Origin: Clostridiaceae bacterium HFYG-1003
Lineage (GTDB): Bacteria > Bacillota > Clostridia > Clostridiales > Clostridiaceae
Direction: 5' to 3'
DNA length: 64,000 bases
Assembly (NCBI GenBank): GCA_024579835.1
Contig: CP102060.1
Span: 1,426,001-1,490,000, forward strand
The translations under genes and the position numbers were made by a program. Below are positions 9,195-17,999 of the stretch, one piece after another; position 1 is the stretch's first letter, and each line of letters starts with the position of its first letter. A model generated the notes under the pieces. The model did no database searches. It saw nothing but the letters and a program-made list of their open reading frames with translations, and was not told the origin of the DNA.

Positions 9195-9267
9195 GATATC
9201 TGAAATGACTGGATATCTGAAATGACTGGATATCTGAAATGACTGGATATCTGAACTGACTGGATAT
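9195..9267. repeat. 17-bp tandem repeat, four copies plus a partial
   Basis: The unit GATATCTGAAATGACTG occurs at 9195, 9212 and 9229 without change and at 9246 with one substitution (A to C), then breaks off in GATAT at 9263. It lies in the 8919-9283 gap between two convergent transcription units, where I see no gene or RNA. Confidence 0.95.
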
Positions 9268-9283
9268 GCTCCTCCCCCTATAA

Positions 9284-9319
9284 AACAGGATCCCGGCTTG
9301 GAAACACCGGGATCCTGTT
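9284..9319 (-). terminator. Intrinsic terminator of the Zn/Cd ATPase gene
   Basis: AACAGGATCCCGG (9284-9296) pairs with CCGGGATCCTGTT (9307-9319). Read on the minus strand it is followed by TTTTA. Confidence 0.88.
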
Positions 9320-9337
9320 CTATCTATTTTGTTCGTA

Positions 9338-11602
9338 TCACGCTGCCTTCGATTTCAGCATCTGTGTACCCTGAGTTGGGGTGTATGCGGGGTCCATGCG
9401 GGACAGTCGGGAGGCATTAAGCACTGCCAGGAGTGCAACGCCTACATCGGCAAAGATGGCCAGCCAGATGTTTTCATTAAAGAAGACGGAGTGAATCATT
9501 ACCGCCAGTTTAATGCCGAGAGCCAGGATGACATTCTGAAGGACAATCCGGTTAGTCAGTCGGGAGATGTTAATGGCCAGTGGTATTTTCAGCAGCGAGT
9601 CATCCATCAGTACGACATCAGAGGCTTCGATGGCAGCACTGGATCCGATGGATCCCATGGAGATTCCGATGTCTGCCATTTTAAGCACAGGCGTATCATT
9701 CAGACCATCGCCGGCAAAGGCGGTAAACTTCCCCTGTCCCTGCTTCTGGGTGATTTCCTCCACAGCGGTCACCTTATCCTGCGGCAGGAGTTCCGCACGA
9801 TAATCATCGATTCCGCTCTGAGCTGCTACTTTTTTCACGATAGTCCGGTTATCACCTGACAACATCACCAGGTGACTGACACCCATGGATTTAAGATCAG
9901 CAATCGCCTGCTTCGAATCCGGCTTCAGTTCGTCTTCGATCTGAAGAGATCCCAGGTATTGCGTCTCCCCCGCAGATTGACGTGCGACATAGACGATGGT
10001 TCCTTCCGGTGGCTCAAGGGAAATGCCCAGATCTTGCATTAACTTCTGGTTGCCGGCCCATATAATGGTGCCGTCCGGCAGGGTGGCCTTTCGTCCCTTC
10101 CCTCTGATTTCTTCGGCAGAAATCAGACTCGAACGTTGCGGCGCTTCATCCAACTGATCCAGAATGGACTTAGCAATGGGATGCGGTGAGTCCAATTCCG
10201 CCAGGGCGGCCAGTTTCAGAACTTCATCCACTTCGACGCCTTCTGCCGGCTCAATCTGTGTTACTTCGAACGTTCCTTTGGTTACGGTTCCGGTCTTGTC
10301 CAGAACGATGGTATCCAGGTTTTTCAGTTCTTCCAGAAAGTTGGATCCTTTTATCAGGATGCCATGGCGGGATGCCAGCCCCAGTCCTCCGAAAAAGCCA
10401 AGAGGAATGGAGATAACCAACGCGCAGGGACAGCTGACAACCAGGAAGATCAGACCTTTGCGAATCCATGGGCTAAATGGTTCAGATAAAATCAGCGGCA
10501 CCAGGAAAGCGACCACTGAGGCCAGGAGAACGACTGCCGGTGTATAGACCCGGGCGAACTTCGTGATGAACTTCTCGGTCTTGCCTTTCTGATGAGCTGA
10601 ATTCTCCACCAGATCCATGATGCGCGAAACAGTGGACTCTCCGTATGGCCTGGTCACGCGGATGGTCAGGGCCGAGGTAATGTTGACGGATCCAGAGAGA
10701 ATTTCGTCACCCGTCTGAATTTCCCTGGGGATGGACTCGCCGGTGAGGGCTTTTGTGTCCAGCTGCGAATACCCCTCGGTTACCATTCCATCCAAGGGTA
10801 CTCTTTCCCCTGGGCGCACTACAATCAGATCCTCTACTGCAACTTCCAGGGGGTTGCGCCGGATCAATTCTCCGTCTACCAGAACCATGGCATAATCAGG
10901 ACGGATATCCAGGAGATCCTTGATGCTTTTTCTGGAACGATGCACGGCCAGATCCTGAAAATATTCCCCGATCATGTAAAACAGCATGACACCGACCGCT
11001 TCCTGATATTCACCTATGGCAAAGGCTCCGACGGTAGCCAGGGTCATCAGGAAATTCTCGTCAAAAACCAGTCCTCTGGTCAGGTTGCGCAGCGCAGCCA
11101 GAACGATCTCATATCCTGCCAACCCGTATGCCACAAAGAGCATGAAGTCAGACCAGGGTCTGGGGGCGAGAAATGAGCCAAGGAATAATCCAAGTGATAC
11201 AACAATTCGAAGCAGATTCCAATGAAGCAGCGGGATTTCAAATGGTCCGGTTTTGTCCGCATCGTCCCCATGGTCATGACTGTGCCCATGACTGTGGCCA
11301 TGTTCATGGGCCTCATGATCGTGGGGCTCCCCCTCACCAGGGTGTGATCTGCCCGGCTTGATCCCGGATTCCGGACTTCTCACCGGACGAAACCGCACTT
11401 GCGGTTCATGGTGTGCGACTATTTTTTCAGCTTGTTGGATTACGGCATCCCCGATACCTTGTGGCGCCAGAATTCGAAGGGATTCATTCGGCAGGCTGAT
11501 GGAAGCGGATTCCACCCCTGGAATTTCCTGAATTTCCCGTTCAATCTTAGCGGCACAGGATGCTCACGTCATGCCGTAAAGTCTAATGTTGATTGTATTC
11601 AT
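9338..11602 (-). CDS. P1B-2-type Zn/Cd/Pb-exporting ATPase with in-frame UGA in its HMA metal site (candidate selenoprotein)
   Basis: ATG 11602 sits behind AGGAGGACACC. The frame reads 12 codons to GMT, meets UGA at 11566-11564, and continues as ASCAAKIEREIQEIPGVES into the rest of an HMA domain; the family has Cys at the UGA position (GMTCxxC). Counting UGA as a residue the protein has 754 residues. It then shows a His-rich segment (about 86-111), SCPCALVIS (CPC 391-393), DKTGTVT (D435), GDGLND, and in the last helices ADVGVALLAVLNA, which marks the Zn/Cd/Pb class. If UGA terminates, the only long product begins at GTG 11515, which has a poor ribosome-binding site. Either selenocysteine insertion or a nonsense mutation is possible. 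The gene stops at an ordinary TGA. Divergent from a two-component system. Confidence 0.85.
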
Positions 11603-11774
11603 GGTGTCCTCCTAATTCAGACAGTCTTACTCTGATTTAATTATATCCTGAAATCCTCTCAGTTAGTCATTCCCCTGTCATTTGCGACTGATTCGCACAG
11701 ATGCCGGAATGGGCGGCCTTTGCCTTGCATCCTGGCGTGATATAATAGGAGCATATGGTCCAAAGGAGAGCGAT

Positions 11775-12464
11775 ATGAGTAAAATACTAGTCATCGAAGA
11801 TGAAGTTTCCGTTTTGGAAGCCATTGAAGCCTATTTGAAAAAAGAGGGGTATGAAGTGAAAACTGCCACCCGCGGCTATCGCGGTCTGGAGCTGTTTGAA
11901 CAGGAATCCTTTGATCTCGTCATTTTAGATCTGATGCTGCCCGACCTGTCCGGTGAAGAAATTTGCCGCAAAATCCGCGAAAAAAGTTCCACCTATGTCT
12001 TCATGCTCACTGCGAAATCAGCACTGGAAGACCGCATCCAGGGGTTGGAGATGGGCGCAGATGAATACCTGGTCAAGCCATTCTCTCCCCGGGAGCTGAC
12101 AGCCCGCATCAATGCCCTGTTCCGCCGCTTGAATGAACCGGTGGTCAATCCAAATACTTTTTCTTACAACAACGGGGAACTCATCATCGACAAGGAGCGG
12201 CGCGAAATCCGGCTTCGCGGTGAAAACGTGGCCCTGACCCCCATTGAGTTTGATATTTTGGAAATCCTGGCTTCCAATCAGGGAGTCGTCATGTCTCGGG
12301 AACTGCTTATAGAAAAAGTACTGGGCGTGGATTTTGATGGTGTGGACCGAACCATCGATGTCCATATTAAGAACATCCGAAAGAAAATTGAAGAGGACAC
12401 CAAGAATCCGAAATACATCCTCACCGTTTTTAAGCTGGGTTATAAATTCGGCGGTGATCTGTAA
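11775..12464 (+). CDS. OmpR/PhoB-family response regulator
   Basis: 229 residues from ATG 11775, which follows AAAGGAGAG; an in-frame extension to 11682 lacks a ribosome-binding site. The receiver domain has the acidic pair (IEDE), phosphoacceptor D in LVILDLMLPD and the lysine in YLVKPF, so it should be phosphorylatable. The C-terminal winged helix (LTPIEFDILEILASNQG ... DRTIDVHIKNIRKKI ... LGYKFGG) binds DNA. The histidine kinase gene begins at the very next base. Its promoter region is shared with the divergent Zn/Cd ATPase, so that ATPase is a candidate target, but that is inference. Confidence 0.95.
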   Translation: MSKILVIEDEVSVLEAIEAYLKKEGYEVKTATRGYRGLELFEQESFDLVILDLMLPDLSGEEICRKIREKSSTYVFMLTAKSALEDRIQGLEMGADEYLVKPFSPRELTARINALFRRLNEPVVNPNTFSYNNGELIIDKERREIRLRGENVALTPIEFDILEILASNQGVVMSRELLIEKVLGVDFDGVDRTIDVHIKNIRKKIEEDTKNPKYILTVFKLGYKFGGDL

Positions 12465-13898
12465 TTGAATACCATCCGTTACAAACTGGCGGTAGCCATC
12501 ACGGTATCCGCTCTTCTGGCATTGATCCTCACTTACATCATCATCAACTTCAACATCAACCGTCAGTATTCCATCTATATACGGGCCAACCAGGAGTCCA
12601 GAGATGAACGAATCGTCGGGGAATTCCGGGATGCCTATGTATCAAACGGAAAAACCGGCTGGACGGTAGATTCCGGTACCAGCGTCATTCGGGAAGCATC
12701 CATCTCCGGCTTTTCAGTCAAGCTCGAAGACCGGATGGGCAAAGTAATCTGGCAGTTGGAACCGGAACTGGTCCTGGCTCAACTGACCACACGTCAGCCG
12801 GAAGGATCGCCCCCTTTGAATCTGGAACAGTTTAAATTCACCCGCCATCCGGTTCTGGTTGACGGCGACACCGTCGGATACGTCACCATCGGACAGTTTA
12901 CACCCTTGTTGATCTCAAAGAATGAAGAACAGTTTCTGTTCAGCCTGACGCTGTCCGTACTGGCCAGCGCTATCATTGGCTCCCTGTTAATTTTCCTGTT
13001 CTCTTTCTTCCTGTCCAATCAGCTGTCAGAGCCGATCTCTTCCATTGCGTCGACGAGCTTCATGCTCTCTCAGGGTAACTTTAAAACCAGAGAAAACCTG
13101 AAAACCGATATTGTGGAAATTGAACAGCTGCGCCAGAGCATCAATGTTTTGGGAGAAAAAATGGATCAGCAGGATACCCTGCGCCGCCGACTAATATCCG
13201 ATATATCGCATGAACTGCGAAATCCGCTGAATGTTCTTCAAATGAATCTGGAAGCCATGATTGACGGAGTCGTCCCAATTTCGCCGGATCGTCTGTCCTC
13301 CCTCAACAATGAAGTCATCCGTTTTGGCAAACTTCTGGGCAATTTGAATGTCCTGAAGGAATTTGAAGCAGAATCCAATACCCACCAGTACAAGGAAGTA
13401 AACCTGCGCTCCCTGTGCCAGGATATCTACAATAATTTCCTGGGGGTCGCCAAGGAAAAGAATATCCACCTGTCCTTCGAGTTTTATCGCAGAGATCGCT
13501 ACTACATCATTGGCGATTACCATTCCCTCTACCAGGTAGTCATCAACCTGCTTCACAACGCCATGAAGTTTACTCCGGAAAACGGACGGATTTTTCTGAC
13601 CCTGAAAAAAGACGCCACCTTTACCTACCTGGACATACGGGACAATGGCGTTGGCATCCCATCCGAAGATCTCCCCTATATTTTCGAACGATTTTACCGG
13701 GTTGACCGCTCCCGGGAAGAAGTCGAGGGATCAGGCATCGGTCTTACCATTGTCAAGCGGATCATGGACAATCACAAGGCGATGATCCATGTCACTTCCA
13801 AGGTTGGCAAGGGAACAACCTTTACCTTGAAATTCAGGAATGCTCCTCCCCCAATATCAGAGGAGGCCAATAGAAAAACAAATGGACAGCCATCTTGA
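12465..13898 (+). CDS. Membrane sensor histidine kinase
   Basis: 477 residues. The start is TTG at 12465, directly after the regulator's stop codon; GGCGGTGAT within the regulator gene serves as ribosome-binding site. Layout: transmembrane helix about 9-29, an extracytoplasmic sensor region of about 125 residues, a second helix about 157-180, a HAMP-like linker, then HisKA with SDISHELRNPLNVLQ (phosphoacceptor His) and a HATPase domain with NLLHNAMKF (N box), DNGVGIP (G1) and GSGIGLTIVK (G2). Partner of the upstream regulator. The signal sensed cannot be told from sequence; linkage to a metal ATPase suggests envelope or metal stress. Confidence 0.93.
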   Translation: MNTIRYKLAVAITVSALLALILTYIIINFNINRQYSIYIRANQESRDERIVGEFRDAYVSNGKTGWTVDSGTSVIREASISGFSVKLEDRMGKVIWQLEPELVLAQLTTRQPEGSPPLNLEQFKFTRHPVLVDGDTVGYVTIGQFTPLLISKNEEQFLFSLTLSVLASAIIGSLLIFLFSFFLSNQLSEPISSIASTSFMLSQGNFKTRENLKTDIVEIEQLRQSINVLGEKMDQQDTLRRRLISDISHELRNPLNVLQMNLEAMIDGVVPISPDRLSSLNNEVIRFGKLLGNLNVLKEFEAESNTHQYKEVNLRSLCQDIYNNFLGVAKEKNIHLSFEFYRRDRYYIIGDYHSLYQVVINLLHNAMKFTPENGRIFLTLKKDATFTYLDIRDNGVGIPSEDLPYIFERFYRVDRSREEVEGSGIGLTIVKRIMDNHKAMIHVTSKVGKGTTFTLKFRNAPPPISEEANRKTNGQPS

Positions 13899-13907
13899 TG
13901 GCTGTCC
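13884..13907. terminator. Bidirectional terminator between kinase and OhrR-like genes
   Basis: GGACAGCCATC (13884-13894) and GATGGCTGTCC (13897-13907) form a tight hairpin that overlaps the kinase's last codons. On the minus strand it is followed by ATTTGTTTTT, and on the plus strand by GAACCTTTTC. Confidence 0.8.
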
Positions 13908-13924
13908 GAACCTTTTCATTCGCT

Positions 13925-14407
13925 TTACTTTTTCTCTTCTGACATTACCTGGCTGACATAATCCTCTTCGACCTCAGGCAGGCTCATCATGGCGTTGAGC
14001 ATTTCCTGAAGCTTCGATCGTACGTGGCTGATCTCCTTATCTTCCAAAGGAATCCGGCAACGGACCTTCTGAGGGACTGCTTCTGCCTTTTTCAACAGCT
14101 CCTGGCCACTTTCTGTCAGGTAAATCAACAAATTTCGTTCGTCTTTGAAGTCACGCTTCCGGTCAATCAGCCCTTCAACTTCCAGCTTTTTCAGCAAGGG
14201 AGTGAGTGTGCCGGAATCCAGATTCAAGCTTTTGCCCAGATCTTTTAATGCGATGCCGTCTTTTTCCCAAAGTACGATCATCACCAGATACTGGGTATAG
14301 GTCAAGCCTAGATGGTGCAAAAACGGACGGTAAATTTTCGTGATTTCCCTGGACAGGGCGTAAACCGCAAAGCAAAGTTGGTTTTCGAGTTTTAATGACT
14401 CATTCAT
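13925..14407 (-). CDS. MarR-family regulator, OhrR-like peroxide sensor
   Basis: 160 residues. The N-terminal stretch LENQLCFAVYALSREITKIYRPFL matches OhrR proteins, including the single reactive cysteine (C12) whose oxidation by organic hydroperoxides releases DNA. The winged helix follows (YTQYLVMIVLWE, LDSGTLTPLLKKLEVEGLIDRKRDFKDERN). The C-terminus has a short acidic tail. No ohr peroxiredoxin gene is next to it in this window, so its target is unknown. It converges with the kinase gene on a shared terminator. A TATAAT-like, AT-rich region upstream (14440-14520) holds its promoter. Confidence 0.88.
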   Translation of the reverse strand: MNESLKLENQLCFAVYALSREITKIYRPFLHHLGLTYTQYLVMIVLWEKDGIALKDLGKSLNLDSGTLTPLLKKLEVEGLIDRKRDFKDERNLLIYLTESGQELLKKAEAVPQKVRCRIPLEDKEISHVRSKLQEMLNAMMSLPEVEEDYVSQVMSEEKK

Positions 14408-14597
14408 CGAACTTGTTCCCCCTGCTTTTGGATTGATTTCGTCCTGCTATTATTTTACACTTTATTCAAATATTGTCAAATTAATAACTACGTTGTGAAA
14501 TGACGGTAAATATTTGCTTAATTATAAGTTCCCGCCCACCGCCACCTTGGAGTGTTTCTCCAAATCAGCCTGAGCTCACAAAATATCACAAATTTCG

Positions 14598-14627
14598 TTG
14601 ACAAGGAGTTAATAAATTGCTTATAAT
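14598..14627 (+). promoter_or_regulatory. Promoter of tRNA-Trp
   Basis: TTGACA (14598-14603) and TATAAT (14622-14627), 18 bp apart, placed 24 bp before the tRNA. Confidence 0.85.
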
Positions 14628-14650
14628 AATAAAGTAGTTTTCAAGAGCAA

Positions 14651-14724
14651 AGGGGTATAGTTCAATGGTAGAGCAACGGTCTCCAAAACCGTTAATGTGG
14701 GTTCGAGCCCTGCTACCCCTGCCA
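14651..14724 (+). tRNA. tRNA-Trp (anticodon CCA)
   Basis: The acceptor stem AGGGGTA (14651-14657) pairs with TACCCCT (14714-14720), followed by discriminator G and an encoded CCA (14722-14724). The anticodon loop reads CTCCAAA, giving anticodon CCA. The T arm GGGTTCGAGCCC is canonical. It reads UGG only and so cannot itself explain reading of the UGA at 11566. Confidence 0.97.
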
Positions 14725-14727
14725 GAA

Positions 14728-14759
14728 AGAACCGAAGCAAACGCTTCGGTTCTTTTTTT
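14728..14759 (+). terminator. Terminator of the tRNA-Trp transcript
   Basis: AGAACCGAAGC (14728-14738) pairs with GCTTCGGTTCT (14743-14753), followed by a T run. Confidence 0.93.
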
Positions 14760-14917
14760 CTGCTTAACCTCACGGCGGCTCTGTTGCATGTCAACCATAG
14801 CCTTGCCCTGCTGTTTTTCTTCCCTCATAATTGTTTTGACCTGCTGATCTGGTGTATGGTATTTTTCCGAGGGCGGAACATCGGCCCATGCTCAAAAACA
14901 GAAAGAAATTTCTCGGA

Positions 14918-15163
14918 CTAAAGGTGTTCCACCATCCGCCACTGATTCGTCCGGTGACTGTAGTTCAGGATTGCGGATTCAGTGTCCGAAAATTCAATGC
15001 CGAATTGTGTTTCTTTCTGGTTACGCATCTCATAACTAATTTTTCGGATATCCCGCTCCCGGTATTCTGCCGAAGCAAGATCGTAATAGCGGATTCTGCG
15101 AGGAATGATTCTTCCCTGGATAAATTCAGCAATGACTTCCATATTGATCTGACCTGCTTCCAT
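14918..15163 (-). CDS. Small hypothetical protein (81 aa)
   Basis: I do not recognise the family. ATG 15163 has a strong ribosome-binding site (AAAGGAGAACGCC), and a TATAAT-like element lies upstream on the minus strand near 15195-15200, so I believe it is expressed. The protein is soluble and charged (EFIQGRIIPRRIRYYDLASAEYRERDIRKI), with no cysteine and no signal peptide; the C-terminus is polar. Alone between tRNA-Trp and the divergent yqeC-like gene. The spacer 14760-14917 shows nothing else. Confidence 0.6.
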   Translation of the reverse strand: MEAGQINMEVIAEFIQGRIIPRRIRYYDLASAEYRERDIRKISYEMRNQKETQFGIEFSDTESAILNYSHRTNQWRMVEHL

Positions 15164-15376
15164 GGCGTTCTCCTTTCAACTGATCTGATACCACTATTAT
15201 AGTACATGCGTTCGATTATTGAAACTGGATTTTTCACAGGGAGAGCCTGCCGAAAGATCTTCTCCCTTGCCACAGGAGCCCCCTAAGGAAATGACTGTAA
15301 ATTAACAACTTTTTTCTCCAATTTTAATAATGACACTGTTATAATAAGCTATCAAACGATCATGCGGAGGTGTTCC

Positions 15377-16105
15377 ATGAACCTGTCCAGGCTCATTCTA
15401 GACCAAACTCATCACGCTGCAGCTCTGATCGGATCTGGTGGGAAAACCATGCTGATCCGGATTCTGGCCAGAGAAAACCGCTCCCAACGGCGCGTACTGG
15501 TTTCCAATACGATCAGTATGGAGCGCATCCCAGAGAAAGAGATCGACTTTGTCGATTATGAATTCCGGCAGGATTATTCTTTATGCGAGTACCCCAAGCC
15601 GGGGGTCTACGTTCTGGCTTATGACCTGGACCAGGACAACACCATGCGGGGATTGCCCCTGGATGTTCTCGAGCGTCAGATGGAGTGCTTTGACTTGTGT
15701 CTGATTGAATGTGACGAATCCAGACAGCGCCCCGTCAAAGCCTGGCGCCCCAATGAACCGGATCTTCCGAAGACCACGGATGTCACAATCGCAATATTGG
15801 ATATCGGTTGTCTGGGTCTCAAGATATCCGTCGAAACCGTCCATAATCTCGATGTCTTCTGTGATTTAACGGGCAAAAAGGTTGGGGATATCATTACTCG
15901 GGAAGATATTAAGAAACTGGTGCTGCATCCGGATATGATGTTCCGCAATGCGAAAGGTACCACGGTTCTGTTCATCAACAAGGTGGAGAATCCGATAACC
16001 GAAGAATATGCCCGGGACCTGGCACGTGAAATCGCAAAGTCCCCCGCCTCACCGGACCGAATCATTATCGGTTCGTTATTAAACGAAACCTACGAATTAA
16101 TCTAG
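15377..16105 (+). CDS. yqeC: YqeC-like accessory protein of selenium-dependent molybdenum hydroxylases
   Basis: 242 residues from ATG 15377, which has GGAGG six bases upstream; an ATG at 15362 precedes that site. The N-terminal P-loop is GSGGKTMLIRILA, followed by the acidic ECDESRQRPVKAW block, corresponding to the EADGSR-PxKAP motif of YqeC, and by VHNLDVFCDLTG and LHPDMMFRNAKGTTVLFINKVE, which align with the family's C-terminal half. YqeC proteins are known by association with selenium-dependent xanthine/purine hydroxylases and a labile selenium cofactor. No hydroxylase, yqeB or selD is in the window. The gene overlaps no neighbour; the phosphoesterase follows after 14 bp in an apparent operon. 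Confidence 0.8.
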   Translation: MNLSRLILDQTHHAAALIGSGGKTMLIRILARENRSQRRVLVSNTISMERIPEKEIDFVDYEFRQDYSLCEYPKPGVYVLAYDLDQDNTMRGLPLDVLERQMECFDLCLIECDESRQRPVKAWRPNEPDLPKTTDVTIAILDIGCLGLKISVETVHNLDVFCDLTGKKVGDIITREDIKKLVLHPDMMFRNAKGTTVLFINKVENPITEEYARDLAREIAKSPASPDRIIIGSLLNETYELI

Positions 16106-16119
16106 GAGGTACCTGCCCG

Positions 16120-16866
16120 TTGAAACATATCATGCTCAGCGACATCCATGGCAATCTGGAAGCTCTGACCGCTGTATTGGAAGACTGCGGGCCGGGTCAG
16201 CTCTACGTACTGGGCGATATCATTGGCTACGGAGCGGATCCCGGCAAGTGCGTGAAGCGAATCCGCCAGTCCGAGGCCATCGTCATCCGAGGAAATCATG
16301 AGCAAGTCCAGCTGGACTGGAACGAATTGAAACATTTCAATCCCTTAGCCAGGGAATCTGCTGAATATACCCGAACCAGACTTAGTCCGGCCGATCACGA
16401 CTGGCTCAGTCAGCTGCCTTATGAATGGAGCGATGACGCCATCTACCTCTCTCACGGCTCGCCCTACGGAGCCCAGCGGTTTTACTATTTAATGCCGGGA
16501 GACGTACGTTCACCGTACCTGACGCTTTCCCTGTCCAAACTCGAACGACTGGGACTGGGGCTGGCGTTTCATGGCCACACCCATATTCCGGGTTATTTTT
16601 TTATTAAGGATGGTCGCCCAGTCTTTCTTTCACTGGCGGAAGACACCGTTGTGAAGCTTGATTCCGAGGCCCGTTACCTTATCAACTGCGGAAGCGTCGG
16701 CCAGCCCAGAAACCACAACCCGAAGGCTCAGTACTTGATTTACGATGATGAAACCTTTACCCTTGAAAAGCGCTCTGTCGCCTATGATGCCGCCCTGGCC
16801 GCTGAGAAGATCCGGTCCGCCGGACTACCTTCTCCCTTGTGGGAGCGAATCCTTCAGGGAATCTAA
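16120..16866 (+). CDS. Calcineurin-like metallophosphoesterase
   Basis: 248 residues. All metal-binding motifs of the family are present: SDIHGN at residues 7-12, GDIIGYG, RGNHE, and HGHTH near residue 150. The length and HGSPYG motif resemble the YfcE/MJ0936-type phosphodiesterases. Start TTG at 16120, nine bases after AGGAGGT; the next in-frame ATG is three codons in and less well placed. Follows the yqeC-like gene closely and is probably co-transcribed with it. Substrate unknown; a cytosolic phosphodiesterase or nucleotidase role is expected. Confidence 0.88.
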   Translation: MKHIMLSDIHGNLEALTAVLEDCGPGQLYVLGDIIGYGADPGKCVKRIRQSEAIVIRGNHEQVQLDWNELKHFNPLARESAEYTRTRLSPADHDWLSQLPYEWSDDAIYLSHGSPYGAQRFYYLMPGDVRSPYLTLSLSKLERLGLGLAFHGHTHIPGYFFIKDGRPVFLSLAEDTVVKLDSEARYLINCGSVGQPRNHNPKAQYLIYDDETFTLEKRSVAYDAALAAEKIRSAGLPSPLWERILQGI

Positions 16867-16898
16867 AAACCTGTATGCGTTATGGCGCATACAGGTTT
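16867..16898 (+). terminator. Terminator hairpin after the phosphoesterase
   Basis: AAACCTGTATGCG (16867-16879) pairs with CGCATACAGGTTT (16886-16898). The T run is short. Confidence 0.75.
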
Positions 16899-16970
16899 CA
16901 TTGTTACCTGGGCAAGCTTCCGATCAAAGGAAAGATATTTCGGTTCAGGCCGACTTATCGCAGTCTCGAA

Positions 16971-17903
16971 TTAATTCCCCAGGGGCGAAATCGCATCCTG
17001 AATCCGCTCAAAGTTAAAGAAGAATGATTCCACCAGAGTCTCTGATGGGTCATACAGCGTAATCCGAACCGGAATCAGGCGATACTTTGTAATGTCATCC
17101 GCATATTTCTGCAGGGATACATCATCTGAATAAAGAAAGATCCGTTTTTCAGCGCCATTTAGAGCAGTTGGCTGAGAGGCATTGGACAGATTCAGCGATT
17201 CTTCACTTAACTTGCGCTCGATAAAATTGGTAATCAGCAGCGGATCCTTGCGATATTCTTTCACCACATACGCAGTCAAATCCGAGTCCACAACGAACAC
17301 CAGCTGATCCTCGTCAGACATAAAGTCCTTGACGCGCCCCTGAAAATCATCGATTTTTCGGGAAACGGCAACGAAGCGTTCATCATATTTCTGTTTTCTG
17401 GCCGGATCCATTTCCTGCAGCGAATTTTTAATGCTGTTCAAAGCAATCTTATAATTCGTCGAATTCATCAGGTAATAGTAGTTTTCATGATCCAGTTTAT
17501 TGATTTTATGCCGGAGAATATCAATGCCCCGAGAAATATTCACGACATTCACTTTGTTCTTGTCGATTTTTTCCGTAAACTCCCGAATAAATGGTTCATA
17601 GCTGGCACCAACATAGAAAAATGCCTGGTAGTCCCCTTCAGTCATCATTTCTGGATTCGGAACAATGCTCCGGAGATCTGATTCAGATTCTGTCATATAT
17701 CGGATGGTGTGCTGACCTTCAGATAATGAATCAATCATATCTGCTACAATCTTCGCTGAAGTCAGGATATTCAGATTTCGTTCCCGGGGCCCGGATTCAG
17801 ACGATGTCATACCCTGCTGGGTCTGGCTTTCTCCGGTCTGGGCGCAGGCTGTCAAAAAAATCCCTGCCATCAGGATCAGTAAGCCGGATTTTAATATTTT
17901 CAT
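16971..17903 (-). CDS. Lipoprotein related to zinc/manganese ABC substrate-binding proteins
   Basis: 310 residues from ATG 17903, which follows AAAAGGGAAAG; longer in-frame starts would run into tsaE. An N-terminal signal peptide ends in a lipobox, IFLTAC, so Cys20 should be lipidated and membrane-anchored. The body resembles the ZnuA/cluster A-I fold (LNILTSAKIVADMIDSL; YQAFFYVGASYEPFIREF; DSDLTAYVVKEYR), but the histidine ligands usual in ZnuA loops are not where expected, and no ABC permease or ATPase lies nearby. It could be a divergent metal-binding lipoprotein or one with another ligand. Divergent from tsaE. Confidence 0.65.
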   Translation of the reverse strand: MKILKSGLLILMAGIFLTACAQTGESQTQQGMTSSESGPRERNLNILTSAKIVADMIDSLSEGQHTIRYMTESESDLRSIVPNPEMMTEGDYQAFFYVGASYEPFIREFTEKIDKNKVNVVNISRGIDILRHKINKLDHENYYYLMNSTNYKIALNSIKNSLQEMDPARKQKYDERFVAVSRKIDDFQGRVKDFMSDEDQLVFVVDSDLTAYVVKEYRKDPLLITNFIERKLSEESLNLSNASQPTALNGAEKRIFLYSDDVSLQKYADDITKYRLIPVRITLYDPSETLVESFFFNFERIQDAISPLGN

Positions 17904-17999
17904 TGATCTTTCCCTTTTCCACGTGTTTCCTGTATTATATACTAGCAAGAAATTTTTTAGTTTACAAAAGTATGAAAATAGAGCAAAGAGAGCAAACCA

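Noticed and set aside
9195-9267. CRISPR array
   Set aside because: Units are directly adjacent with no spacers; the same holds for 29581-29640 and 62871-62950, and no cas genes are present.
11520-11560. Calling a definite SECIS element after the UGA
   Set aside because: Two stem-loops are possible but loop sequence and distance do not clearly meet bacterial SECIS rules; a dedicated search is needed.
11516-11602. Reading the UGA as tryptophan (altered genetic code)
   Set aside because: Many genes here, including this one, end in TGA, prfB keeps its UGA-dependent frameshift, and the tRNA-Trp has anticodon CCA, so UGA is a normal stop elsewhere.
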